Of a stretch of 64,000 nucleotides of DNA, positions 35,281 to 47,403 are shown in pieces. Under the pieces are notes generated by a model. The model saw only the letters and a list, made by a program, of their open reading frames with translations. It did no database searches and had not been told where the DNA came from. This stretch comes from Takakia lepidozioides. Taxonomy: Eukaryota; Streptophyta; Takakiopsida; Takakiales; Takakiaceae. Position 1 is the first letter of the stretch, and every line of letters starts with the position of its first letter. The stretch lies in NCBI GenBank assembly GCA_030704615.1, contig CM060731.1:20460001-20524000 (forward strand), read 5' to 3'. Made by a program: the position numbers and the translations under genes.

Positions 35281-37969
35281 GGTATTGCAGACATGAGTGT
35301 CTATAATGACCTCACTGGATCCAGTAACAGAACTAGCAAAATAGATATTGCTGAAAGGTGTTGATGGCAATCAAGGGACGTCAGCGGAGTAAGTCAATAG
35401 CATGTAGCCTTCAGGTTCAGATCAACATGAACTCTGATATTGTCAGTGTACTTTTGAGTAACAGTATAGACAGCAGCCTGGATGATTGGTTGTTGAATTG
35501 AAGAGAAGAAAAGATTTCATGTCCTAGTTCCTATAACATTGAAGTGTTCTCAACTTGGGAGTGTTATGAAGTTAGTCTAGTCATGGTCTCTCTCTAACAG
35601 GAGCAGGAGGCTGCAACCGCCCTGCTCTCAAACGATCTTCATTTCTTTCAGAATATCTGTTGGAGTTGTGCTTGTGGAAAGTGGGTTTAAACTTGAAACC
35701 CAAGTCTCCAAACCGGAGGAGTCAAGAAACCCACGTGGGCCTGTGGCTTGTTAGATGGGGTTGACAATCCCAAATTTGAGATATGCTGGTACCAAACCCA
35801 GGTGGCCTCAAATTTTGAGACACTGACCTACGAGGCCTCAAAGGCTGTCACAAAAATTTGAGACAGTACATTCCTTCGGCTGTTATACTAGGGAACATGC
35901 TGGCTGAGTGGTGAGAAAAGTGGAAGAATAGAATGTTTTGGTCAAAACGAATTCCCCTACCAGAATACCTTACTGCCTTCGAAAGGAATATTTGGAGCCA
36001 TCTCCTATTTGTGCCACCCATAGTGTAAAAAGGCCTGAAGCCCAACAATATCACAGCACTTCTTAGTGCTAAGAATATAAAGCCCTACCTCTCTGGTCCA
36101 TGTCGCAAGTCTGAATCACCCACTGAAGGCCTCACAATTGTAGCAATCAGCACAACCTAAAAAGCTGCTATGGTCCAAAAGATGGCATTGAGCAATATAT
36201 AATCATTGGCCTTCACAAATCTTCCCAGGGGCCCACTTCACCCAAAAGGCTCACAAAGCAAAAAATACACAGCTGCACATCTGTAATTCCAGGTATGGTG
36301 TGCTCCTCTCTGGTGTGCCCAAATTGCTTGCTTGTTACCACTAACCCATGACCCAGGACTCTCCAAAGTGGAGAAGGATCTAGTCTTTCTTCCAGGCCTT
36401 GGTGATAAGAACAGTCAGCAGATAGCATCTGTTCCATCCTCATACATTAGTTCTCAATAATGACAACAAGGTTCCCTTCTCCAACCCATGACTCCAACCC
36501 ATGCATTGTTCCTGCGTGTATGAAAAGGCAGGGCCAATAAACATTGCAACAACCAAATGACCACAAAACTCAAAATAGACATTGCACAAACAGTGGAACC
36601 ATAAAAAGTGATTCGTGTCATGACACCTCCAGAGATGATGCTCTCACAAAATAATGAGAGTGAATAAAATTTTTTACACCCCCACAAAGAGACTGTTCCT
36701 CCCTTGATAGCAAGCATAGAAGTAGCACAAGTATCCCTTGGACCCCAAACTACATTGCTAACACTGGGAGCACCTTCGCAGAGGGTTCAGAGATTGTAGG
36801 TGGCTGTGTGAAGGGATCGAAATTATTTTACGTTTTTGTCGAGGAATCTGGTGTTAGGTGCATGCAGGTAGGTATGGTGCTTGGGTATACGGTCCCATCT
36901 CCGCTTTGTGCTTTTCAAAAACTATCACGGTCGTTGTGCTTTCCAAGAGAGTAGCACTGTACACTGTTTGTGCTTTTACTTTTACGGACCACCATCTGGC
37001 CATGCTGACTGGCTTGTGGGGTCCAGAGCTGGAGGTTGATTTGGAACCCACGTCGAAGTGTGCCTGGTTCCTGGTCTCAGAACTGGTTCAAGAATGATGT
37101 GAAGATTGAGTTTCAAGGCGCTTGATCTGTGTTTGTAATTGAGGTTAGTTTCGCACATGATTTTTTTCTCAGGCTGTGTAGTGTGTGGGTTCCGTCGCTG
37201 AAACTTGATTTCGAGCCCAGTCGCATCAAGTGCCAAGCCTCCCACTTATACTTCAAGTGAAAGAATATTGGCGTCAAGATTCAAATAACAGAATTTAAGT
37301 GGTTGACAGTTGTATTCGAGTCAGGAGGAAGTGATTATGGTCGTTGCTACTCTAGTGATTTGCAGCGTAATGTAGAAGGCCAGAAACGGATTGAAGTTCA
37401 ATTGATCAGCTCTGGAGTGACTGTGGAATCAATATAGGCCAGTTTCATTTCGAGCCTGCAAGCAAATGGCTGGAAATTTTGGCGGTCCATTTGAGGAGTT
37501 GGAATACGGCCCGATTCATTTGGAGAGTGGGCATATGTGGTATTTAAGGAGATTCGTCTGAACGGTTAATATCATATTCAATAGTGCTTGATGATGAAGG
37601 AGGACTGCCGAGGTGATTTTTATCCGCAAAAGGAGCTCCAATATCACACTCAGATCAACATGCTTGAATCTAGAAGAGATCAAAAAGCCAGGGCGAACAG
37701 ACAGCCAAGAGATTTAAGACAAAGCATGCATTTGCGATTCAAATACACATGATTGTTTGATTTACACTTCAGAATTGATGAACACGTGACTGGTCAATGT
37801 TGCAGCTGGCAAGTTGAAAAAAAATCTTTATAATTGCAGCTGTCTTTATAATTGTAGAACTAGCTAGTCTAGATCTCTCGAAGTATGAGAGCCCTCTGAT
37901 CTTGACCTATGACTTGAGCTGATCTCAACAATATTCTGCTATGAACATGGATGGTACATGGTTGCTAAG
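35281..37969. other. No recognisable gene
   Basis: Non-coding so far as can be seen. Short frames carry no motif and no clear repeats were noted. The last few hundred bases are downstream of the minus-strand protease gene and would hold its 3' UTR. Confidence 0.4.
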
Positions 37970-39466
37970 CTAGTGATCCAAGTTACAATCTTGTTTGGCG
38001 AATCCTAGTTGTGACGTCTCTAAATCGTATTCAATGTGAAAGTTCTGCTGCTGAATGTTACCAACTATTACATTGATGCTGCCTGGAGTAATGGGGCCAG
38101 TATTCACGAACGCAAAACAGAACAACTCGCCAGCCTCATCGAAGGGTCCCAGCAGTAGGTTTTCAATAGTGAGCCCAAGATTGACACTGTTTTCGAAGTG
38201 GAAGGTGACAATTGGTATCTCTGCAAGTGGGGTCACCGCAGGGATTGTGAAGCAAGTGTCGAGGCCCAAGGTCAGGTTAGAGGGTGGAGCTATAGTGAGT
38301 TTGGAATCAGAGATGAAAGATTTTCTCAGTGGTTTGTAAGCAGGATCAGGTAAGTAAGTCAGGTACGTGCCTGAATCCACGATTGTACCTCCACTGCCAT
38401 CCCCCTGAAGCTGGAAGACCGAAGAGTTGATGGGAAGCCGTTTCTCTCCCACGCTAATGCCCAGTAAGCTGACATAATAGAAATTTGTACTGATCCCCAA
38501 CGTCGCGTTGATGTCTTGAAGAGGGGTGTATCGCATGCCATGGGTAATGGATTCGCCAAAGATGAGGAAGGTCGTAGCATTCGGAAACCTGATACGATCC
38601 GTCAAACAATAGGAGAATTTTCTCGGGAATAAATCACCTAATTGAGATTGGAAGGAGAGGCTTCCACGGTCTAAACCTATCAACCCAGACTCTCCTGCAA
38701 AGAGACCTTGGTTCAAGCGCCCACAACCAAAGATAATCCCGGGAACCAGAATATCTTTCCCATCAGCTGACTGGAGGGTAAGGGTTTCTGCAGACAAAGA
38801 ACCGACTGTTTCACTGCCATCTCCGTAGGCGGTTTGGTATGCACACGAATTGTCCCCAGGTGAACACAAGGCAGAGACTCCCAGGTTACTGGTAGCGCAA
38901 GCCGTGCTGTTGCAGTCAAACTCGATGTAGGATGTGGAAATTTCGGGATCAAAGATTGGGCCAATCTGGGGGTAACAATATATACATGGGAGACATTGGA
39001 TCCACACCAGTTCACTTCCAGTGTCAATTGTGAGAAGGACCTCCTTGGGAGGGGAACCAATCTTCAGTGAAACGTAATACTCCTGAGATCCGCCAGTGGG
39101 AAGACTCGACACTACCCCCTCGCCATCTAGCAGCTTGGTGCGATCCTGACCCATGACTGATGCTTGTATTGGAGCTTCCTTGGCTTTCGAAGCAGCAGAC
39201 ACTCGCCAATTGAGGACCCGCACACGTGCATGGCTTCGGTGAAGAGCTTCCATGATCAGCTCATATGGGGCCCCGTTTGGGTTCCGGAAGGGGGAGCTAT
39301 AGTGCTCTCTGTGTATGAGATCAAAGCCCACCCCATCCTTGAGATGTTTCGTCCATGAGCTCTTCAGCAGGTCCGGGGCACTCATCAAAGACGCATCTGC
39401 TGCAAAAAACTGCCCCAGGCATGCTGTGACGAGTACTGCAATCACACACTCCTTGGATATCTGCAT
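37970..39466 (-). CDS. Nepenthesin-type aspartic protease (family A1), intact single exon
   Basis: A secreted or vacuolar acid protease of 498 residues in one exon. A hydrophobic segment (residues 8-26) forms a signal peptide. A prosegment with FDLIHREH (48-55, typical of plant CDR1/nepenthesin-like proteases) follows. The first catalytic motif is TIDTGSELVWIQC with Asp148, the second is TIVDSGTYLTYLP with Asp364. The flap has AYGDGS with Tyr214. The nepenthesin Cys-rich insert is present (C158, C161, C164 and further Cys at about 185-208), as is FGCG (247-250). There are several N-glycosylation sequons. The start is the first ATG before the signal peptide and the stop is TAG-side at 37970. 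No break is seen. Substrate unknown; relatives act in pathogen response and development. Confidence 0.93.
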   Translation of the reverse strand: MQISKECVIAVLVTACLGQFFAADASLMSAPDLLKSSWTKHLKDGVGFDLIHREHYSSPFRNPNGAPYELIMEALHRSHARVRVLNWRVSAASKAKEAPIQASVMGQDRTKLLDGEGVVSSLPTGGSQEYYVSLKIGSPPKEVLLTIDTGSELVWIQCLPCIYCYPQIGPIFDPEISTSYIEFDCNSTACATSNLGVSALCSPGDNSCAYQTAYGDGSETVGSLSAETLTLQSADGKDILVPGIIFGCGRLNQGLFAGESGLIGLDRGSLSFQSQLGDLFPRKFSYCLTDRIRFPNATTFLIFGESITHGMRYTPLQDINATLGISTNFYYVSLLGISVGEKRLPINSSVFQLQGDGSGGTIVDSGTYLTYLPDPAYKPLRKSFISDSKLTIAPPSNLTLGLDTCFTIPAVTPLAEIPIVTFHFENSVNLGLTIENLLLGPFDEAGELFCFAFVNTGPITPGSINVIVGNIQQQNFHIEYDLETSQLGFAKQDCNLDH

Positions 39467-39918
39467 AAGGCAATCTCTCAGTCAGGGAATCTCGATTTTC
39501 TTCCGTTCCAAGTCGCGCAGCACGCGCAGTTCACACCCTCTGCCCTGCCACAAGTAGGGGGATCCTAGTCCTGTATGCAGCTGCCTGGGTGCATATGTTC
39601 AGTGAGAGCACTCGACAGAGTCGAAGTGAAAAGGTGGGCGGGGAACTGGTGGAACAGAATAGAGCTCGAGAAGAGTAACTCTAGTGACAAGGAAAAGAGC
39701 TCCAAGTGGCTAAAACCTCGGGTGTTTGAGCCTAACGAAAGAGATCAGAACGAACTCGTGCACTTATCTGTATGCTCAGGAAGACAGTTGTAAGTTTTGC
39801 TAATACAATTCATGGAACTGTAAGACCAACGACCTGATAGACAAAAAGCTGTTTGGTCGTAATTAGAGGTATCTGAGCCCAGTACTTGCAGCCGGAGAGA
39901 GAGAACGAGAGAGCTCTA

Positions 39919-39957
<39 letters not shown>

Positions 39958-41997
39958 GAGAGTGAGTGAGGTTTTAGCTGTAAGAAAAGATTCTGCCAGA
40001 GACATTGAGTCAACCGCACATAATCCCTATTGTGTGCAGGCCCCTGTTATTAGACTCCCGCAACCCAATTTTGGGCACCACACTGGACTAAAGAATGAAA
40101 TTACTTTTAGCCTAGCTATTCTACACTGTCTCGCCTATATTTGACCAAGCTGCAACGTTAAGCCATGTCCAACGACAAATTGGTGTGCTTTTGTTACAAG
40201 CAGTACACATATATGCGAGTAACCAGAAAAAGGTGAAGATGGTATGACGGTAGAGGTAGGAAAAGGTAATGATTGATGGCGGCTGTGTTGTCCACGATGC
40301 CTCACTGTTCGGACATGTGTTTACAAGTAAGTCTGTGACTTGGAGCTGACACTCTTAATGTACAATATTGCTGGACAGAATGTTGGGTTGCCGGTTAAAT
40401 TAATACCGAAGGAGACTAGGAGGAGACTCAAGACACATTCCAGGATTTTCTCTGCACACCTGGGAAGTTCCGGGCAACATGCTCCATATTCTGCTCAATG
40501 TGGGTCCTCATCATCGGAGCGGCACACGAAGAATGACACCGGCCGAAGAACTCTGTAAGGTAAGCGGACGATTGACTCTGAAACCCCGGATATAGGTACC
40601 CAAATCACAATTGCGGTTCTGGGTGACTGCAAATCAGATTAGCCGGTCTCTTCTGCCCACTAATCAAACAAGCTTACAGTCCGTGTATACAGCCCTTCTA
40701 GGCATGCGCACAATTCGAGAAGTTCGGTAGGTGCCTTGGTGATATATTATAAACCTTTTCGAAGCAGGTGACTGTTGGCTCATCAGCCTGCACAAAACTG
40801 GAAATGTCTACCACTCACGTTTAAGTGAAACACTAAGGAGCTTTTCTAAAGCATCATGGAATGCTTAAATCTTACACATGGATACCTGTAGGCAACTGGG
40901 CAATCGTCTAATCATTGGGCTTTCTAAGTTCCAAGCCGATTGTACAAAAAGTTTCAAAAACAGATATGATACATTTGTTCAGAATCTACCCAGCAATTGT
41001 GACCAGGTTCGCAGTTTTCCTACTTATTAGGATTTATAATTTACTCGGGCGAAGAAGTGATGTATCAACTTGTGATTGCTTTGGATCGAACCCCACTGAT
41101 GATCAAGTACGACGGAAGTACCAACGTAAATGAGACCCTCCTCCCTGCCTGATCTGTACATATTGGGTGGTTTCAGCCTTCTGTACTCAAGTGGTGGAGT
41201 AGAAGGTTGAAAAGACCAAGAGTGCTGGCTTGTGGCAATGTACTTCCAAGAGGGGATGGGGGCACCAACATCTATGTACCCCGTACAACCTTGACTTATC
41301 TGTTTGTTTGTAACTTGCCAGCAACAAAGAGAGCAGGTAAGGTCGAGAGTGTACGCGACTGGGTGGAATTCCATCCGCAACCGTAGCTGCTCCCATGCCA
41401 TCATTATTGTTTGTTCTTTGTGAATAGGGACGAGCTCTTGAGAGCATTTGACAGGCGCAGATAGTATAGAGTATAAACGTATAAACCTGGGTTGTATGTT
41501 GGAGTCTGCAATTTTGCATCCACGGGAAGATGGTGTGGTTGTTGTGAGTTATTAGTGATTGAATCGTTTGCGGTTTGTCAGGTGGAATTATCGTGGTATC
41601 CATGAGCTATGTAAATGTATTTCAATGTCGCGGCCCAGGTCTGCTTCGGAGTTCGCCCTCCAACATTGTCCGAAATCGGTGTCAGAGTGTGATGGAGTAA
41701 AAACAAAAGAAACAGACACAAAGACTGGAAACAACAAAGATTCAGATGGTCAGGATTCAGGTGCACTGATACATTAAAGGCACAGATGATTGTAGCTTCG
41801 TGCAAGCACGAAGAGGAATGAGTAGGTCATCAATACCAAGTAATGAAGCAAGCTCATAAACGCCTGACTTTGGCAGCCAAGCACTGCAGGCAACCTTGAG
41901 GCATTTCTGTTGCGACCCTGAAGATCGTGTCTTTTACCGCCACGTTTGAAGAGTCCACAGTAATTGAAGGGAGTTTTAAGTAGAGTGACAGAGAAAA
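39467..41997. other. Intergenic, with GA microsatellite at about 39896-39957
   Basis: A purine tract dominated by GAGAGA runs close to 39896-39960, about 430-490 bases upstream of the protease start. GA tracts near plant promoters can bind BBR/BPC factors, but function here is not shown. The rest holds no recognised gene. Confidence 0.5.
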
Positions 41998-41999
41998 TA

Positions 42000-42187
42000 C
42001 AGTCTACCCTCTATATGTTTGAAAAAAATTAACACTTATCGAGGACCATTTAATAAAGGAGGGAGTAAAAATTATCATAACACATAACACCTAACACTTT
42101 GCTTTGTAAAATCTTTGGGAGTAAAAAAAAGATAACAGATAAAGAGGGTTAACAGATATGGAGGGAACATTTATGAAGGGTAGACTG
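42000..42187. mobile_element. 188-bp MITE of Tc1/mariner-pogo type
   Basis: It begins CAGTCTACCCTC and ends with the inverse GGGTAGACTG, and is flanked on both sides by TA (41998-41999 and 42188-42189), the target site of Tc1/mariner elements. The inner terminal parts are also related (CTCTATATGTT against AACAGATATGGAG). No coding capacity. It is a non-autonomous element of the CAGT-start class. Confidence 0.85.
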
Positions 42188-42189
42188 TA

Positions 42190-42790
42190 GTGGCATAGAC
42201 AAAAACATCAAGCTGATGACAACTTACAAGGAAAGATGACATGTATAGGTTTCGTCTCCAAAGTCGTCAACAGCAATCTCCCTGAGCACTAAGCAACAAA
42301 CAATCTGGAAGGTCAAAACTTGCCCTCAGAAGAGAGGAACCCACGCTTTTGGAGAGTCAAATGTCCAAGCCGAAAATAGGTAGTCTCTGATTCCTGAATG
42401 GACGAACAGGTCTCTCTTGCAGAAGACCATGGATCTTGCTTTCTGGGCCCACTCCCTCAATGATGTAGATACTTGGCTACGAGACAAAAGTGTCTGCTCC
42501 TTGGACTCCACATCGAATCGACCTTGTAGTGGCAATGCTGCGAGGTTGCATGCAGAAAAGATTATAGCTCACCGAAAGGAATACATGTGCTCTAGCACGC
42601 CTTCTCTAGCACAAGCTTTCTGTTGGCCCCAAAGGTTTTGTGGGACCCCACTCCCCACCACCGAGGTTTCAGCTGCACGGGCTCCAACTGTGGTTCCCCA
42701 CCTTGTGTGACTGCCGTGCACCTTGTCCTGTGAAGCTTCAAAACCTGCCTGCATGGGGACCCCCAAGGGCTACTGCATTCAGATGGAAAG
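42190..42790. other. No recognisable gene
   Basis: An open 97-codon plus frame lies at 42417-42710 but has no recognisable feature. Confidence 0.35.
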
Positions 42791-42805
42791 GTGGACACCT
42801 TTATG

Positions 42806-42892
42806 ACATCCAATATACTTGTGTGGTTTTGAACCCACAACCTTGAATGAAATTATATTTTGTGCTAACCACTGGGCTAACTATTGGATGTC
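42806..42892 (-). repeat. tRNA-like sequence (SINE head or tRNA pseudogene)
   Basis: On the minus strand it has an A-box-like TTAGCCCAGTGGTTAGCAC and a B-box-like GGTTCAAAACC inside a five-pair T-arm (TGTGG/CCACA). The two ends, GACATCCAATA and TATTGGATGTC, are perfectly complementary over 11 bases like an over-long acceptor stem. The anticodon arm is not well formed (AT-rich), so a working tRNA is unlikely. A tRNA-derived SINE or a decayed tRNA are the best explanations. Confidence 0.65.
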
Positions 42893-44023
42893 GGCCTAGG
42901 TCTAACTTGGGTGCATTTCGCTGCTCATGCGAAGGCTATAGACCAGTGTTGTGCAATTATTTGATTTTTTTTATATCAGCCGGTTACATATGTTTATCTT
43001 TAACTTTGTGTTCACATCCTCCATTTCCGGGGATTTGGAACTTTCCCTTTCTGATATGTGTCAATGGGCAACAAATGCAAAACTTAACCCTGTGTGGTTA
43101 CAGACAAATGGATTTTATGTCCAGGATGGCATCCGGCGCTCTAGTATCCGGTTATCAAGCAAATCCAAGTTTATTTTAATAAAATAAAATCATCCAAACT
43201 AAAAAAATCTAATGTATTAAAAGTACTTATAAGAAAATAGTTATATTTATTAGGGTATGACATAGAAGATTCACAATCGCCGCCTTTTCATAAATCCAAT
43301 GCCGCCCTTCAGAACGTGACGAGTAGAAATGAAGATAGGCCGGCTCCTGACTATGACCCGCCTCACGCAATAATCGGCTATTATCCGGATTATAACTTCC
43401 AGTTTTATATGCCGCATGTATGGATTCATGACCTGCTTCTTTTTCACCACTAGCTCATGTTCCAATCAAATTAAAAAAAAATACAAAAACCACCGGCTTT
43501 CAACCCGATCCGGTTATTCCCATCTCTTCATATCCAGTGGTTCTTAACGGAGGCGGATACTTGATTTTTTGACCTCCGGCAGATCCATATATATATATAT
43601 CCAGGTTGGGATTCGCCAAGACTCTGAATCAAATATCCGGGCAACATTGTTGTAGACCTACAATCTATTTCTGCAAACAAAACATCGAATGTGGAATATT
43701 GATTCTCTTCTCATTGTGGAAGGTGACTTCAAACAAGCGGCTAGTCGCCTAATAGCTCCACCCTAATCACAAAACTGAAATGGTAGTGCTGGCGGTCATG
43801 ATAATAATGAATTAAATGCAAGAAACAAATGCAAAAGAATAAAATTGAATGTGGAAGTCATTCAGATAAAAATGACAGAAAATGAATATAATATAACTGA
43901 AGGGATATTTAACAACATGGTTTGGTAGTTTGAAAGCTATATATATATATGTTTGTGATCTGCCAATATGCCTCTTTAACTCTTGATATACATTGTTGGT
44001 TAGGTGTAAGCTAAAAATCTGAA
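42893..44023. other. No recognisable gene; AT-rich
   Basis: Contains TA-repeat microsatellites near 43590 and 43940. No coding signal. Confidence 0.4.
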
Positions 44024-45046
44024 TTTTGTAAAACGAAAAATTGAAGTTTGTAAAACTGAAATCAATGGTAGTTAAAAAATTAACCGAGATGTCTGAAAGA
44101 CTAGCTGAAAATCTTGTTATAAACTGAAAACTGAGGTCTGTAAAACTGAAAATTGAAGTCTGTAAAATTAAAAACTGGAATCTGTAAATTTGAACTCAAT
44201 GGTAGTTAAAAAACATTAACTGACATGTGTGAAGAACTGGCTGAAAATTGAAAACTAAGGTCTGTAAAACTGAAAACTGAATTCAATGGTAGTTAAAAAA
44301 ATAACTGAGATGTCTGAAGGACTAGCTGAAAATCTGAAAACTGAATTCAATGGTAGTTAAAAAAATAACTGAGATGTCTGTTAGCACTTTCTCGCAAAGA
44401 TTTCGGTTTTCTGCCATAATTTCATGCATAATATGGGCAATTGCAACAATTTCGTAATGGAGCTGCTATATATGCACATTTCAAAAATATTTGAGCAACT
44501 CAGATTGGTGACATGCGACTGGTCAAACTTCCTTGCACCATTTTTGCTCATGTTTTGCACGATGACAAATATGCCGCTTTGTAGCGATTGCATAATGCCC
44601 ACATAGCCCACGGAGGATACAACATAGCTGCTGAGTAATGACCTCTATGTATTTTCAAATTACTGTCTTATTTACATTTATTTGCAAGTACATTTTTTTC
44701 TCATCTCTAACACTTTTGCTGGTTTTCTGGTTTTCTAGTTACATGGATTCTCTACAATATTGTGGAAGCTGCCATTTATATGAGTTATTACAGACTTCAG
44801 TTTTCAGTTTTCAGCAAGATTTTCAGCTAGTCATTTAGACATCTCAGTTCATTTTTGAACGTAATTGATTTCAGTTTTAGAGCCTTCAATTTTCAGTTTT
44901 ACAGACTTCAGTTTTTAGTTTTATAGACCTCAGTTTTTAGTTTACAGCAAGATTTTCAGCCAGTCTTCTAGACATCTCAGTTAATTTTTTAACTACCATT
45001 GAGTTCAGTTTTACATATTTCAGTTTTTCAGTTTTACAAACAAACA
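44024..45046. mobile_element. Foldback-type element with long, internally repetitive inverted repeats
   Basis: The left arm (about 44024-44380) is built of repeats such as CTGAAAACTGAAGTCTGTAAAA, AATGGTAGTTAAAAAA and GAGATGTCTGAAAGACTAGCTGAAAATC. The right arm (about 44785-45046) is the colinear reverse complement of it. A unique core of about 400 bp lies between. No transposase is seen. The right end abuts a sequence shared with 53.2 and 61.3 kb (ATTTAAGA-GCTGAACAAACTTGTG), so the element lies exactly at the edge of one duplicated PPR module. Confidence 0.8.
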
Positions 45047-46652
45047 TGTTTAAATTTAAGACGTTGAACAAACTTGTGCACAGGGCTGCCCTTCTCATCA
45101 AGCTAGAATCAGTCAAAAATCACCATTTCAGTCAAGTGCAATTATGGACTGACTTTTTACCTATGCTAGGTAGACCCCATGATGGTCATTACTCCCAGGA
45201 AATGGTGGATGGTCTGAGTAGCTACACAGATCAATGAATTAAGCAAGACACCACAAGAACAAATCCCATCTTCAAAGTGGTGAAAGCGGTCCTACGGTGG
45301 TGGAGGCCCAAACTTGTAGAAACCCCATGGCAGGCGCTTTCAAGTGCCTTCAAGATCTTCCTTTCTGCCCTCATCAAACCCTCAAAGTGACTGACTGGCT
45401 CCATTGTGGCCACAACAATGTGTGTCAGGGCAACCACCCGTCCCACTTCAAGTGAACTCACAATATTTGAAGTGGGATTTTTCTGGTGTGTGTGCACTGT
45501 CACATCTATGTGGCCATTTCCTCTGAACAGGGGGAATGAGAAAGACTAAGAGGTTAAGCTCCAAAGAGCTGTAAAGCTGAATGTGATCCTCACCCCTTGA
45601 TTAATCTTTGTTGTAGCCGATTATGGCAATCCAAAACTCGATACATTGTCACCAACACATTACGATGCTAACCACTCACTACAATGAATTTCAACAGATA
45701 ATCTTTAATCTACAATGTTTTCTCTATTGGAGGTTGACAGAAAGTATTTCCGGATGTCGAGTTCAGGCACAATCTTTTCTTTTAGAGATTTCGTGGTAAC
45801 TATTGGCCTTGCATTTCTAGGCTTGAGCACCTTCCTATCCAGCTGGCTTTCAGACTTACTTGCAGGAAGTGATGTTATTCACAAGAGGTTCGCACACGCC
45901 AGACCTTACTTTCTTAGCCAGAGTGCCTTGCCGGCACACTACCTCTGGCACAAGACTTTCTTTCGGTGCAGAAATTTTTTCCTGAGATTCAGTGCGGAGG
46001 TGGACGTGAACTTGGCAAGCTGCCTACATTGGCTTGACGAGGGATATACCCTTCTTGGACTACAGTGATTGTAAGGAGGTTTATGAGGCATAGTAGAATA
46101 AAGGACTTGAGTGGTGCTTGCTACCTGGCTGATGATTTCACCAGGCAATTTAGAATCCCTAGAGGTCTGGCAGGGGGGCAAAAAACAACTCTCTTCCAAA
46201 GCTGAAACCACCCTCCTTCAGGTACACCTGCAGTGCTGGTTCAGAAGATAATGGGGTACCCTCAAAGGTTTCAACATGAAATGGATGTCCTTAATTCTGG
46301 GATGCAACTTGTCATCTACAACGAAGGTGTGCACCCTCTTGCCAACCTCAATGCAGCAGCGACCTGGCTCCTTTTTAACCCCTATCACCTTCATCATTCT
46401 TTTCACATGTGCAGTATCATCCCACCTGCCAGCTGCAGCATAGATGTTTGATAGCAACACATAAGTCGCGGCATCCTGTTCATCCGACTTGAGGATAGAT
46501 GTTGCCGCACGTTCGGTCATCTCCATATTGCCATGGATTCTGTAGGCACCAAGCAAGGCCTTCCACACCACAACATATGGATTGATTGGCATTTTATTAA
46601 TCAGGTCCACTGCTTCATCCAGTTGTCTCGCACGTCCAAGAAGGTCCACCAT
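45047..46652 (-). pseudogene. PPR-DYW gene 3' end, module copy A
   Basis: The minus-strand part at 46218-46652 is a clean E/E+ region: MVDLLGRARQLDEAVDLINK, VVVWKALLGAYRIHGNMEMT, YVLLSNIYAAAGRWDDTAHV, EPGRCCIEVGKRVHTFVVDD, HPRIKDIH. The DYW tail survives only at 45240-45300 (FEDGICSC in DNA terms). Between them (about 45300-46210) the DYW deaminase domain is replaced by unrelated DNA with an open 117-codon plus frame. Downstream (45047-45240) lies the module shared with 53.3 and 61.3 kb, but copy A lacks the RPL9-like insert of about 115 bp that both others have. Confidence 0.8.
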
Positions 46653-47403
46653 GTAGCCAAAGTGCTTTACTGTCGGAGTGACACCATGATCTTGACTCAG
46701 GGAATCAAAGTAGTGTCTTCCTTCATTCAGTAGGCCAGTGTAGCTGCATGCATAGAGAACACATATAAAGGTTGTCCAGCTTTAAGTCATTCCTTCAAAT
46801 AGTTGCAGGACCTCCCTTTGACAACATGCTGGGCATATCTTGCGATCATCGCATTCCACATCTAGCATACATGTCCAGGAGGGTATTGTTCAGAACCACA
46901 TCTGGTACAATTCCAGCTTTGGCGATGCAACCATGCCCTTTTCCAGGGCCGCCACGCTTGCATACACGCTGCAAACGCACACAAACGTGATGTGGTCGGG
47001 CTTCACCACTTCTCCTTGTTCATAGGTCTCCAAAGCCTTCATCTCGTGCCCCTGCAAGCATCGCGTTCCACGACACCACATCTTGTTCAACCACAGTGTT
47101 GAAAACTCCCTTCGCATCCTCGATCAACCCACATTTGGCATATGTCCACCAGGGCAGTGTTCATGATGACATCTGGTACAATTCCAGCTTTGATGACGTC
47201 ACCATGGACCTCTTTCCCCTTTTCCAGAGCTCCCAGGCTTGCACACGTGCTTTATGTACAATTTGTGTGGGGAGCATGGCCTCTGGGTAGAAATCTTGGC
47301 AAGAAGGCTTGAGCGTTGCGAGGCCATGCCTGTTGTCGCTCAGCGTTGTAGCTGATTGTTTGCTAGCTGGATTTTCTTCCAGAGAGCTATCAACCTTCAA
47401 CAA
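46653..47403 (-). pseudogene. PPR repeat remnants, copy A continued
   Basis: Broken frames carry PPR phrases such as ALETYEQGEVVKPDHITFVC, ASVAALEKG and FHSKLELYQM-type frames off the main one. The sequence is the same repeat unit as at 54-58 kb but with deletions. No intact repeat run. Confidence 0.7.

Noticed and set aside
39896-39960. GA-rich microsatellite translated as a protein (minus-strand Leu/Ser repeat ORF)
   Set aside because: Simple-sequence DNA.
42806-42892. Functional tRNA gene
   Set aside because: The anticodon arm does not fold and the acceptor stem is too long.
45715-46068. 117-codon plus-strand ORF as a gene
   Set aside because: No motif, no clear promoter or partner exons; lies in an insertion within a pseudogene.
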